In this document: piece by piece, positions 1 to 6,887 of the stretch
Layout of the letters: each line of letters opens with the position of its first letter
Numbering within the stretch: the first letter of the stretch is position 1
Assembly: GCA_049611965.1 (NCBI GenBank)
Contig: JBMZBC010000030.1
Span: 1 to 19,116, forward strand
DNA from: UBA10364 sp049611965
GTDB taxonomy: Bacteria > Bacteroidota > Bacteroidia > Flavobacteriales > Schleiferiaceae
Reading direction: 5' to 3'
Length of the DNA stretch: 19,116 nt
Program-made: the position numbers and the translations under genes
The notes under the pieces: generated by a model
What the model was told of the DNA's origin: nothing
Database searches by the model: none
The model's input: the letters and a program-made list of their open reading frames with translations, nothing else

Positions 1-532
1 CGAGGGTATCCGGTGTGATGGGATTTTCAAAATGTTGGAGCAGCAGCTTGAGCGCGCTGACGAACTGGCGTTGGGTACTGTTGGCGTTTTGGAAGATGTG
101 CTTCGCGCGGTATTTATTGATTTGAATGATGGTGAGGTTTTCAGGTGGTGTTGGGTGTACGGCGCTGAGCAGCTTGCTGACCATGCTGGTGTAGGTGTTG
201 ATGGTGTTTTGGGCGTAGCCGCGCGCGTAGAGCATGTCGAGGTAAGATTCAAGGTGGCCTCGGATGTCGGGGTTGGTATCCTTTGCTAATGAGAGAGGAA
301 GGGGCTTTTTGGTGACTATTTCTAGGGATCCGAAGGGTTCGATGGTGGTTTGTAGGGTGGACCAGTTCTTCTTAGAGTAGGCCAGTAGCCAGCACTTCAA
401 CTCCTTGCGCCAGGTGGCGCCAATGCGATGTAACGCGCGGTTTAGGGGACGGTGGAAGGGCGTCCTTAAGGAGAAGTATCTCCCGGAGGAATCGCGAAAA
501 TCGCCAACGGTGATGATGAAGTGCTTGGCCAT
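1..532 (-). CDS. Tyrosine recombinase/integrase, N-terminal part (cut by window edge)
   Basis: The minus strand from the ATG at 532 stays open to base 1, giving 177 codons with no stop, so only the N-terminal half is present. An in-frame TAG lies two codons upstream of this ATG, which fixes the start or places it later. Residues about 1-80 form a small domain with the spaced-tryptophan pattern (ATWRKELKCWLLAYSKKNW) seen at the start of many Bacteroidota XerC/D-like integrases. Residues about 90-177 fit the SAM-like core-binding domain of phage-type integrases, with LESYLDMLYARGYAQNTINT followed by a helix containing NANSTQRQFVSALKLLLQHF. The catalytic domain (R-H-R-Y) would lie beyond the left edge, so activity cannot be judged. 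The protein would cut and rejoin DNA site-specifically. It diverges from the SusD-like gene. It could be a mobile-element integrase, an invertase or an integron-type enzyme; the sequence does not separate these. Confidence 0.85.
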   Translation of the reverse strand, partial: MAKHFIITVGDFRDSSGRYFSLRTPFHRPLNRALHRIGATWRKELKCWLLAYSKKNWSTLQTTIEPFGSLEIVTKKPLPLSLAKDTNPDIRGHLESYLDMLYARGYAQNTINTYTSMVSKLLSAVHPTPPENLTIIQINKYRAKHIFQNANSTQRQFVSALKLLLQHFENPITPDTL

Positions 533-600
533 GGGCTAGGTAGAAAGGGGTTTCTTTCAAATTGGCCCGGGATAGGAAGCAGTGCAAAGATTGTGGAGAA

Positions 601-613
601 GTAAAAGTTTTAC
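601..613. repeat. Short perfect dyad before the SusD-like gene
   Basis: GTAAAA-G-TTTTAC is a perfect inverted repeat with 6-bp arms and a 1-bp centre, ending 9 bases before the ATG at 623. It lies in the 90-bp divergent spacer between the integrase and the SusD-like gene. It could be an operator half-site pair. Dyads this short and AT-rich also arise by chance, so this is only a candidate. Confidence 0.25.
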
Positions 614-622
614 ATTTAAGGC

Positions 623-1939
623 ATGATTAGAAAGAAGTTTGTCGTTGTGGTCCTCGGAGCTAGTGGGCTTTTTGGATGCAGTAATCAGTGGTTGGACGAC
701 TATCGATTGGATCCTAATAGACCTAGTGAGGTCAGTATGCAGGTGCTTCTGCCGGCCATTCAGGCAAATTACGCGATGGTTCAAGGCGATGTATTGGCCC
801 GTGCGAGTGCGGAATGGATGCAGCATATGACCAGCCAGATTCGTACGGCATACGAATACAACTACGACAGGACGTGGAACAATGCTTATGCGGGTGGATT
901 GTACGATCTGAAGTTGCTTCGTGAGCAAGCCTTAGCGCTTGATGCGCCGGCCTACGCGGGCATTGCGGATATTATGACTGCGCTGTATATGGGTTTGTTG
1001 GTCGACCACTTTGGCGATGTGCCGTTTACCCAGGCGCTTAGCGGCAGTCAAAATTTGAAGCCCGGCTACGACAGTGGTGCCGTGGTGTACGACTCCATTT
1101 TCAGTTTGCTTTCAAGAGGCAAGGAGCAGTTGTTGCGGTCTTCAGCGATGGTTCCAGGCGGTGATGACCTTATGTTGCAGGGCGACCTAGGTGCTTGGTC
1201 GGCAGTAGCAGATGGGCTAGTTGCGCGAAATTTAAACCACTTGAGCGAGCTGCCTACCTACGATGCCGCTGCGGTGATTGCGGCGTGTGACTCCGCTTTG
1301 GGGGTAGGGGTAGATTTTCAAATTGGTTTTGAAGAGGAAATCAATCAAAATCCTTGGTACCAGTTCACCGTCATTGACCGCGTGGGCTATTTTACCCAAG
1401 AGGGATTTTTGCACAACAGGATGGATTCCACGTCGGATCCAAGAATAGCACTCTATCGCTCGAGCGATTTGTGGTCCATACCGTCGTTGGGAGCTGCCAC
1501 TGCAGATCTTCCCGTGCTTACAACGTTTGAATTGGGGTTTATCAAAGCAGAGGCGCAGTTTCGTAGCGGTGATTTAACAGGAGCCAGAGGTTCGATGGAG
1601 CAGGGCATTGCAGCGAACATGGCTTATTTAGGTGTAGCATTGGATAGTGCGCAACTTTATATAGACAGTTTGCCGGGGGCAACCACTCTTGAGTTGATCA
1701 TGGAGGAAAAATACATTTCCATGTTTACCCAAGGGGAGTCTTGGACGGATTGGCGCCGAACGGGCTATCCCGCATTGAGTGCCGACCCGCTGTGGTACCT
1801 CACAGATATTCCAAGGCGAATGCCGTATCCAGAAAGCGAGTATTTGTATAACAATGAGCAGGTTCCAATGCCTGAGGACGCTACGTTTGAGGAGCGTTAC
1901 GGGATGTCTCCGGAGTATAGAATTTTTTGGGATAAATAG
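623..1939 (+). CDS. SusD/RagB-like outer-membrane lipoprotein (SusD-like_2 type)
   Basis: This 438-residue protein has a lipoprotein signal peptide (basic MIRKK, hydrophobic run, lipobox LFGC with Cys19), so it should be lipid-anchored at the outer membrane. The mature start WLDDYRLDPNRPSEVSMQVL, then YMGLLVDHFGDVPFTQAL at about 115-132 and the C-terminal pattern EEKYISMFTQGESWTDWRRT followed by IPRRMPYPESE are hallmarks of the SusD-like_2 branch. SusD proteins cap a SusC-type TonB-dependent channel and capture glycans or peptides for import. It is somewhat shorter than many SusD proteins (about 480-550). The helical TPR-like core is suggested by FIKAEAQFRSGDLTGARGSM near 315. No SusC gene is adjacent: upstream lies the divergent integrase and downstream the convergent recJ, 6 bp away. 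The substrate cannot be inferred. Confidence 0.92.
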   Translation: MIRKKFVVVVLGASGLFGCSNQWLDDYRLDPNRPSEVSMQVLLPAIQANYAMVQGDVLARASAEWMQHMTSQIRTAYEYNYDRTWNNAYAGGLYDLKLLREQALALDAPAYAGIADIMTALYMGLLVDHFGDVPFTQALSGSQNLKPGYDSGAVVYDSIFSLLSRGKEQLLRSSAMVPGGDDLMLQGDLGAWSAVADGLVARNLNHLSELPTYDAAAVIAACDSALGVGVDFQIGFEEEINQNPWYQFTVIDRVGYFTQEGFLHNRMDSTSDPRIALYRSSDLWSIPSLGAATADLPVLTTFELGFIKAEAQFRSGDLTGARGSMEQGIAANMAYLGVALDSAQLYIDSLPGATTLELIMEEKYISMFTQGESWTDWRRTGYPALSADPLWYLTDIPRRMPYPESEYLYNNEQVPMPEDATFEERYGMSPEYRIFWDK

Positions 1940-1945
1940 CCCTGG

Positions 1946-3649
1946 TTATTCCGCGGGGCGCAGGCTTTCGACCATGATTTCGATACTCATCTCACCGCGG
2001 AAGTGGTTTTCGGTGAGGGTGATGAGGGCGTCGAAAGGGGTGCCGGCTTTGAAGTCACTTTCAAGGTGACCTTGGTTGAAGGCTATTCCTGAGATCGCTG
2101 GCCCGCCTTCTTGGTGTTTGACGTTGAGTTTGAGGTGCGTTTTGTCGCCACCAACAGCACGTGTTTGCCCAGCATCTACGAGATTTTTGAGCAGGAATAT
2201 AGGGGCTGGATTTTCGGGTCCGTGTGGGTCCAGTTGCTTGAGAATCTTAACAAAGCGATCGGTGAATTGGCTCAGGTGGGCTTGAGCGTCATAGAAGTAG
2301 TTCTGCTCGAGCTGTTCGGGGCTAAGATTTTTTTGGCAATAGGCTTCGAAGGCTGCTTTGAAATGGGGGAGTTGACTCTCGTGCAGGGTCATCCCGGCAG
2401 CATATTTGTGCCCGCCGAATTGGATCAAATGCTCCTCACAGGCAGACAGGGCCTCGTAGAGGTCGAAATCCGTTACTGAGCGCGCACTTCCGGCTAGCTT
2501 ATCGCCACTCTTGGTCAGTACTATGGTAGGGCGATAGTGCGTTTCCACAATCTTGCTGGCCACAATACCTACTACGCCCTTGTGCCACTCGGGGCTATAT
2601 AGAACGTTAGAAAATGGGTAGTTCTCGGGGTCCAATTGGCTTTTCGCTTCTTCGAAAATAGTTTTCTGTACCTCGCGGCGTTCCGTGTTGAATTGCTGGA
2701 TGCGGTGGGCGAGGTCTTGTTGCGCCTCACCTTCCTTGGAGCGCAGCAGTTCTACGGCACGAAGGCCACTTTCCATCCTTCCTGCGGCGTTAATCCTCGG
2801 GCCAATGGTAAAGCCGAGGTCTCTAAAATTCAGTTCGTGGGGATTTTTAGCGGCCACTTGAAGCAGCGCAGCTATGCCTGGTCGACTTTCGCCATTTCTC
2901 AGACGCTCCATGCCGAAATGAGCCAATATTCTGTTTTCTCCTGTGACGTGTACGATATCGGCAGCAATGGAGATGGCGCACAGGTCGAGAAGTGGGTAGA
3001 GGTAGTGCTCGTGGGGCAATCCCCAGCGCTCGCAGAGCGCTTGACAAAGTTTGAATCCTACACCACACCCGGACAGTTCTTTGTAGGGGTAGAGGCAATC
3101 GGGACGCTTGGGATTGAGGATGGCCTTGGCCATGGGAAGTTCTTGTTCGGGGCGGTGGTGGTCACAGACGATGATGTCTATGCCAAGCTGTCGGGCGTGC
3201 GAAATCTGGTCGAAGGCCTTGATGCCACAGTCTAGAGCGATGATTAGGGTGATGCCCAACTCTGCGGCAAGGTTAATACCGTCGAAGGACAATCCGTAGC
3301 CTTCCTTGTAGCGGTCGGGAATGTAGGCTTCGATAGGAAATTTACCGTCGAGAAAATCACACATCAAAGCGACAGAAGTTGTGCCGTCTACGTCGTAATC
3401 GCCATAGATCATGACGTGTTCCTGATTGATCCTCGCTTGCTCAATGCGTTCTACGGCTACCTCCATGTCTTTCATGCGGTACGGATCGTGCAGGTGTTTT
3501 AAATCGGGCCTGAAAAAGGCCTTAGCGGAACTGAAATCGTCGATGCCACGAACGGCGAGTAGGTGGGAGAGCAGTGGGTCTTTAGTGACCTCTGCGGTTA
3601 AGATCGATGTAATGCCTGCCTCGGGAGCCGGCTTTGGGCTCCAACGCAT
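1946..3649 (-). CDS. recJ: Single-stranded-DNA-specific exonuclease RecJ
   Basis: This is a 567-residue DHH-family 5'-3' single-strand exonuclease, close to the usual RecJ length. It acts in RecF-pathway recombination, mismatch repair and fork processing in the cytoplasm. Visible motifs are the metal-binding DYDVDGTTS at 84-92, ALDCG around 138-142, DHH at 163-165, GCGVGFKL at 194-201, GPRINAAGRM at 283-292, and the DHHA1 substrate-binding motif FGGHKYAAGM at 411-420. An OB-fold-like C-terminal region follows, with GGDKTHLKL near 490-500. The start codon overlaps the stop of the upstream DAHP synthase gene by one base (TAATG), which supports both translational coupling and this start. It is the last gene of a four-gene operon and ends 6 bp from the convergent SusD-like gene. 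All catalytic motifs appear intact. Confidence 0.96.
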   Translation of the reverse strand: MRWSPKPAPEAGITSILTAEVTKDPLLSHLLAVRGIDDFSSAKAFFRPDLKHLHDPYRMKDMEVAVERIEQARINQEHVMIYGDYDVDGTTSVALMCDFLDGKFPIEAYIPDRYKEGYGLSFDGINLAAELGITLIIALDCGIKAFDQISHARQLGIDIIVCDHHRPEQELPMAKAILNPKRPDCLYPYKELSGCGVGFKLCQALCERWGLPHEHYLYPLLDLCAISIAADIVHVTGENRILAHFGMERLRNGESRPGIAALLQVAAKNPHELNFRDLGFTIGPRINAAGRMESGLRAVELLRSKEGEAQQDLAHRIQQFNTERREVQKTIFEEAKSQLDPENYPFSNVLYSPEWHKGVVGIVASKIVETHYRPTIVLTKSGDKLAGSARSVTDFDLYEALSACEEHLIQFGGHKYAAGMTLHESQLPHFKAAFEAYCQKNLSPEQLEQNYFYDAQAHLSQFTDRFVKILKQLDPHGPENPAPIFLLKNLVDAGQTRAVGGDKTHLKLNVKHQEGGPAISGIAFNQGHLESDFKAGTPFDALITLTENHFRGEMSIEIMVESLRPAE

Positions 3650-4737
3650 TAGGCATCTTTTTTAATAAGTTCAGTCTGATAGTCCACGCTGTATTTGTGG
3701 ATCAGTGCGAAGAGCTCATGAATGAACGCCGGAGACATGTCTTTGCCTTCCGCCTTAGAAGTTTGCTCTTGGACCAATTTTAACCACCGTTCCATGTGAA
3801 AGATGCTCAGTCCCTCGCGCTCTTTGATGGCAGCGATGTCCTTGACCTTGGCAAATCTCTTTTGGAGCACATCCACAATGGCATCGTCCAAAACATCGAG
3901 AGCCTCGCGCAGCGCGGAGAGTTCTGCATTGGGTTGCAGGGGTACTTCGGTGTGAATTTTGAGTCCACGAATAATGGCGCCCAGCTTGGCCGGTGTGATC
4001 TGTTGCTTGGCATCGCTCAAGGCGCAATCTGGATCGCGGTGCGTCTCAATCATCAGACCTTCCATTCCGAGGTCCATCGCAACTTGACTCACTTCTTTAA
4101 TGAGGCTGCGGTCTCCCGCAATATGGCTCGGATCACAGATAATTTTTATTTCAGGCATCAAGGCACGTAAATCAAAGCTGTGCTGCCATTCTGGTTCATT
4201 GCGGTAGATGCTCTTCGCTGTAGAGAAGAATCCACGGTGTACCGCTGCAATGCGCTCGGTACCCGCCTTTTGAAAGCGCTCAATGGCTCCCGCCCACAGG
4301 CCAATCTCAGCATGAATTGGGTTCTTAACAAGTACAGGAATATTCACGCCTTTCAGCGCTTCTGCAATCTCCTGTACGTAAAAGGGATTCACGGTGGTAC
4401 GTGCTCCAATCCAGAGGACATCAGCCCCCTCTTTAAGGGCAAGTTCCACATGCTCGGCGTTGGCCACTTCAACCGTTGTTGGGGTGTTTATGGCCTTGCC
4501 CGCATCGATAAGCCAGCGCATGGCTTCGGCGCCCACACCTTCGAACGAACCGGGTTTTGTGCGCGGCTTCCATACGCCACCACGCAACAAAGAGATGGGT
4601 GCATTCGCTTTTATCTGTTGGGCAGTTTCAAGAACCTGCTCAGGACTTTCCACACTGCAGGGACCGGCGATCAATAGGGGTCCGCTGTCGTTAGTGTCGA
4701 ACCATTGCTCGATTGATTGTGCTTTGATGGAAGTCAT
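3649..4737 (-). CDS. Bifunctional DAHP synthase (type I-beta)/chorismate mutase
   Basis: This 362-residue fusion joins the first step of the shikimate pathway (PEP plus erythrose 4-phosphate to DAHP) with chorismate mutase (chorismate to prephenate). Residues about 18-260 are the DAHP synthase TIM barrel: AGPCSVES at 24-31, LRGGVWKPRTKPGSF at 51-65, VLVKNPIHAEIGLWAGA at 135-151, AVHRGFFS at 165-172, CDPSHIAGDRSL at 201-212 and IETHRDPDCALSDAKQQITP at 230-249. Residues about 273-357 are an AroQ-type mutase helix bundle: LREALDVLDDAIVDVLQKRF at 276-295, then KVKDIAAIK and HMERW. In Bacteroidota the fused mutase domain is known to act as the feedback-regulatory unit. It lies 6 nt after rsmI and overlaps recJ by 1 nt. 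Symbols such as aroF, aroG or pheB are used inconsistently for this fusion, so none is assigned. Confidence 0.95.
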   Translation of the reverse strand: MTSIKAQSIEQWFDTNDSGPLLIAGPCSVESPEQVLETAQQIKANAPISLLRGGVWKPRTKPGSFEGVGAEAMRWLIDAGKAINTPTTVEVANAEHVELALKEGADVLWIGARTTVNPFYVQEIAEALKGVNIPVLVKNPIHAEIGLWAGAIERFQKAGTERIAAVHRGFFSTAKSIYRNEPEWQHSFDLRALMPEIKIICDPSHIAGDRSLIKEVSQVAMDLGMEGLMIETHRDPDCALSDAKQQITPAKLGAIIRGLKIHTEVPLQPNAELSALREALDVLDDAIVDVLQKRFAKVKDIAAIKEREGLSIFHMERWLKLVQEQTSKAEGKDMSPAFIHELFALIHKYSVDYQTELIKKDA

Positions 4738-4743
4738 ACCTGA

Positions 4744-5445
4744 TTAACCCTTTTCCTTGGCTTGTTGTTTGGTCAATCCTCCAATAATAAGGACCAATTC
4801 TCCTTTTACACCACCGCGCTCCTCTACCCGGGCCAGCACTTCACTGGCACTTCCGCGAATACACTCCTCAAACTTTTTAGAGATTTCACGGCAAAGGGCT
4901 ACTGGGCGGTCGCTCCCACAAAATTCGACAATTTGCCCGAGGGTTTTGATAATCTTATGTGGACTTTCATAGAGCACCACCGTTGAGGTGGCCTCGGCAA
5001 TGTTCTGAAGCTTGGTCTGACGTCCTTTCTTTGGCGGTAGGAACCCTTCAAAATAAAAGGTGTCGCACGGTAAGCCGCTGCTCACTAGCGCAGGAACGAA
5101 TGCTGTGGCACCAGGCAGGGTAATGATCTCAATCCCTGCCTCTGCAGCAGCTCGTATGAGTAAAAATCCAGGATCGCTGATCCCTGGGGTGCCTGCATCA
5201 CTCACCAAGGCAATGGTTGTACCTGCGAGAATTTGGCCGATGTAGCGTTCCACAACCTTGTGTTCGTTGTGCATGTGAAAGCTTTGCTTGGGCGTTTCAA
5301 TCCCAAAATGCGATGTCAATTTTCCCGTGGTGCGGGTATCTTCAGCCAAGATGAGGTCGGCTTCTTTCAGTACCGTAATGGCGCGAAAGGTCATGTCCTC
5401 CAAATTGCCCACAGGGGTGGGTACGACGTACAGCGTTGCAGACAT
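4744..5445 (-). CDS. rsmI: 16S rRNA (cytidine(1402)-2'-O)-methyltransferase RsmI
   Basis: This 233-residue tetrapyrrole-methylase-fold enzyme uses SAM to 2'-O-methylate C1402 in the decoding centre of 16S rRNA. Signature blocks are YVVPTPVGNLEDMTFRA at 6-22, LAEDTRTTGKL at 33-43, VSDAGTPGISDPGFLLIR at 81-98 (SAM loop), FEGFLPPKKGRQ at 132-143, YESPHKI at 159-165 and KGELVLIIGG at 214-223. It is shorter than the E. coli enzyme (about 286) because the C-terminal extension is missing, as is common in Bacteroidota. The ATG lies 2 nt after the stop of the uncharacterised protein upstream and its own stop is 6 nt before the DAHP synthase start, so it sits inside a compact operon. Confidence 0.95.
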   Translation of the reverse strand: MSATLYVVPTPVGNLEDMTFRAITVLKEADLILAEDTRTTGKLTSHFGIETPKQSFHMHNEHKVVERYIGQILAGTTIALVSDAGTPGISDPGFLLIRAAAEAGIEIITLPGATAFVPALVSSGLPCDTFYFEGFLPPKKGRQTKLQNIAEATSTVVLYESPHKIIKTLGQIVEFCGSDRPVALCREISKKFEECIRGSASEVLARVEERGGVKGELVLIIGGLTKQQAKEKG

Positions 5446-5447
5446 AA

Positions 5448-6233
5448 TTACCCGAAGCGTTGTTCTACCGCCGCCATAAAGCGCTCTGCGGTTTCCTCGT
5501 TATCTGCCCAGCCGTATTCCGGTGCAATATGTGTGGTTAAAAAATCTTGTGCCTCACCCAAGCTTCCCAGGGTATTGAGTTGGCTTACTACACGATTGAA
5601 ATCTTCAGCCGAGCCGTCAAACAGATCTTTTACAAAGCCAATTCTATCGTTCAGCCCAAACTTTAGTGCGTCACCAGCCAATCGGTCGTTCAAACTTTTC
5701 TTCTCAGTGCTTTGCGCCTTTTCAGCGACACTTTCACTCTTCACCATCACCGGCTCAGCAATTTCCTCCACCGGAGGCTCAGGTGCCACTGGTGCAGGTT
5801 CAACGGCTTCGTCCAATTGAAATACAGTGCGGTCTTCGTTTGATTTAAGTACAGGTTCTTCTACTTGCGGCGTCTCTTCTGGTTGCTCTTCTACAGCTTT
5901 TGCTGCTTCTTCTTTTTCGATTTCTTCGGCGACATCTACCAACGAGAGTTGGTTGTCCCCGTCGTCTGCAGCAGGTGCCTCAGGGGCAGGTGTAGGCACA
6001 TCGATCTCAGGAATACTGACTTCTGATTGAAGTTCTGCGATCCTCGCACGAAGTTGAGATTGCATATCCTGCTGCGCAGCGGCAAGATGCCTCTCAATGG
6101 TTTCTTCGGCTTCAAGTAAAGCCAAACCTTTATACAGATCGAGTACGGCTTTTGCCGCCTCTGAATGACTCTTACCTCCTATTTCTAGGGCCAATTGGGC
6201 CAATTCTGCTTCAATCTGCGTTCTCTTCTTCAT
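5448..6233 (-). CDS. Uncharacterised conserved Bacteroidota protein with acidic linker and C-terminal domain
   Basis: This 261-residue protein has no signal peptide or membrane segment and no function I can name. Three parts are visible. Residues 1-70 are an Ala/Leu/Glu-rich helical segment likely to form a coiled coil. Residues about 72-178 are a low-complexity Pro/Glu/Ala/Val-rich acidic linker, likely disordered. Residues about 179-261 are a compact domain beginning KKSLNDRLAGDALKFGLNDR and continuing FVKDLFDGSAEDFNRVVSQL to ERFMAAVEQRFG. From memory, the C-terminal block recurs in Flavobacteriia proteins, often near tdk or rsmI, while the linker varies. The gene heads the operon with rsmI (2-nt gap) and diverges from tdk across 63 bp. 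A GAGGAAAGG run upstream of the ATG resembles a Shine-Dalgarno site, unusual in this phylum. The architecture suggests a cytoplasmic adaptor or scaffold; that is inference. Confidence 0.85.
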   Translation of the reverse strand: MKKRTQIEAELAQLALEIGGKSHSEAAKAVLDLYKGLALLEAEETIERHLAAAQQDMQSQLRARIAELQSEVSIPEIDVPTPAPEAPAADDGDNQLSLVDVAEEIEKEEAAKAVEEQPEETPQVEEPVLKSNEDRTVFQLDEAVEPAPVAPEPPVEEIAEPVMVKSESVAEKAQSTEKKSLNDRLAGDALKFGLNDRIGFVKDLFDGSAEDFNRVVSQLNTLGSLGEAQDFLTTHIAPEYGWADNEETAERFMAAVEQRFG

Positions 6234-6296
6234 AAACCTTTCCTCTAGCTGTGATATTATCTACCTTTAACGCCAAAGTAGCATTAATCTGTTTTC

Positions 6297-6887
6297 ATGT
6301 TTCAAAGCGGTATAGAATTTAACCAACAAAAAGGCGGTTGGATTGAGGTAGTATGTGGTCCCATGTTTAGTGGAAAGACGGAGGAGTTAATCCGTCGCAT
6401 GCGCCGTGCCCAGATCGCGGGACAGAAAGTCGAAATTTTCAAGCCCACTTCCGACATTCGTTACGACGAACAGGAGGTGGTGAGCCACGATAAAAACTCC
6501 ATTCCTTCGACACCCATCGACAACAGCTCGAACATGCTTCTGCTGGCAGACGACGTTCAGGTGGTAGGCATCGACGAGGCCCAATTCTTCGACGAAGGTA
6601 TTGTCGAGGTGGCCAATGCTCTTGCCAACCAAGGAAAGCGTGTAGTGATTGCAGGCCTAGACAAGGACTTCAAGGGCCGTCCATTTGGACCCATGCCCAA
6701 CCTATTGGCCACCGCAGAATATGTGACCAAGCTCCACGCGATTTGCCGCCGCACCGGCGGTCCTGCACACTTCTCTTACCGCATCGTGGAAGGAGACCAA
6801 ACCTTTATGCTGGGGGAACACGGTGAATACGAACCGGTGAGCCGCTCGGTTTACAACGAATTGAACGCACAAAAGAGTGGCCATTAA
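6297..6887 (+). CDS. tdk: Thymidine kinase (TK1-like)
   Basis: This 196-residue enzyme phosphorylates thymidine with ATP in nucleotide salvage. It shows the P-loop GPMFSGKTEEL at 21-31, the DEAQFF motif at 93-98 containing the catalytic Glu94, and the lasso segment GLDKDFKGRPFGPMP at 120-134. TK1 enzymes usually hold a structural zinc with two cysteine pairs. Here only Cys150 of the first pair remains (CRRT at 150-153), and the C-terminal pair is replaced in YEPVSRSVY at 178-186. Length is normal for the family. The gene diverges from the uncharacterised gene at 5448-6233, and its 3' end overlaps the GTG start of murF-alr by 11 nt. A possible -7 element, TACCTTTA at 6262-6269, fits the Bacteroidota TAnnTTTG consensus at 7 of 8 positions but has no clear TTG upstream. 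Confidence 0.94.
   Translation: MFQSGIEFNQQKGGWIEVVCGPMFSGKTEELIRRMRRAQIAGQKVEIFKPTSDIRYDEQEVVSHDKNSIPSTPIDNSSNMLLLADDVQVVGIDEAQFFDEGIVEVANALANQGKRVVIAGLDKDFKGRPFGPMPNLLATAEYVTKLHAICRRTGGPAHFSYRIVEGDQTFMLGEHGEYEPVSRSVYNELNAQKSGH

Noticed and set aside
32..289. Plus-strand 85-codon open frame at the left edge
   Set aside because: It is antisense to the minus-strand integrase fragment, which has recognisable domain sequence and runs through the whole region.
533..622. Possible 3' end of a SusC gene upstream of the SusD-like gene
   Set aside because: No frame here ends with a SusC-like barrel C terminus, and further upstream the coding strand is the integrase.
2636..3235. Plus-strand 199-codon open frame
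   Set aside because: It is antisense to recJ, whose motifs cover the region, and shows no domain features.
4180..4677. Plus-strand 165-codon open frame
   Set aside because: It is antisense to the DAHP synthase domain, which is well conserved here.
5233..5820. Plus-strand 195-codon open frame
   Set aside because: It is antisense to rsmI and the uncharacterised gene and looks like low-complexity shadow sequence.
5660..6020. Possible tandem repeat in the Pro/Glu-rich part of the uncharacterised gene
   Set aside because: The low complexity is at the amino acid level, with no regular DNA repeat unit.
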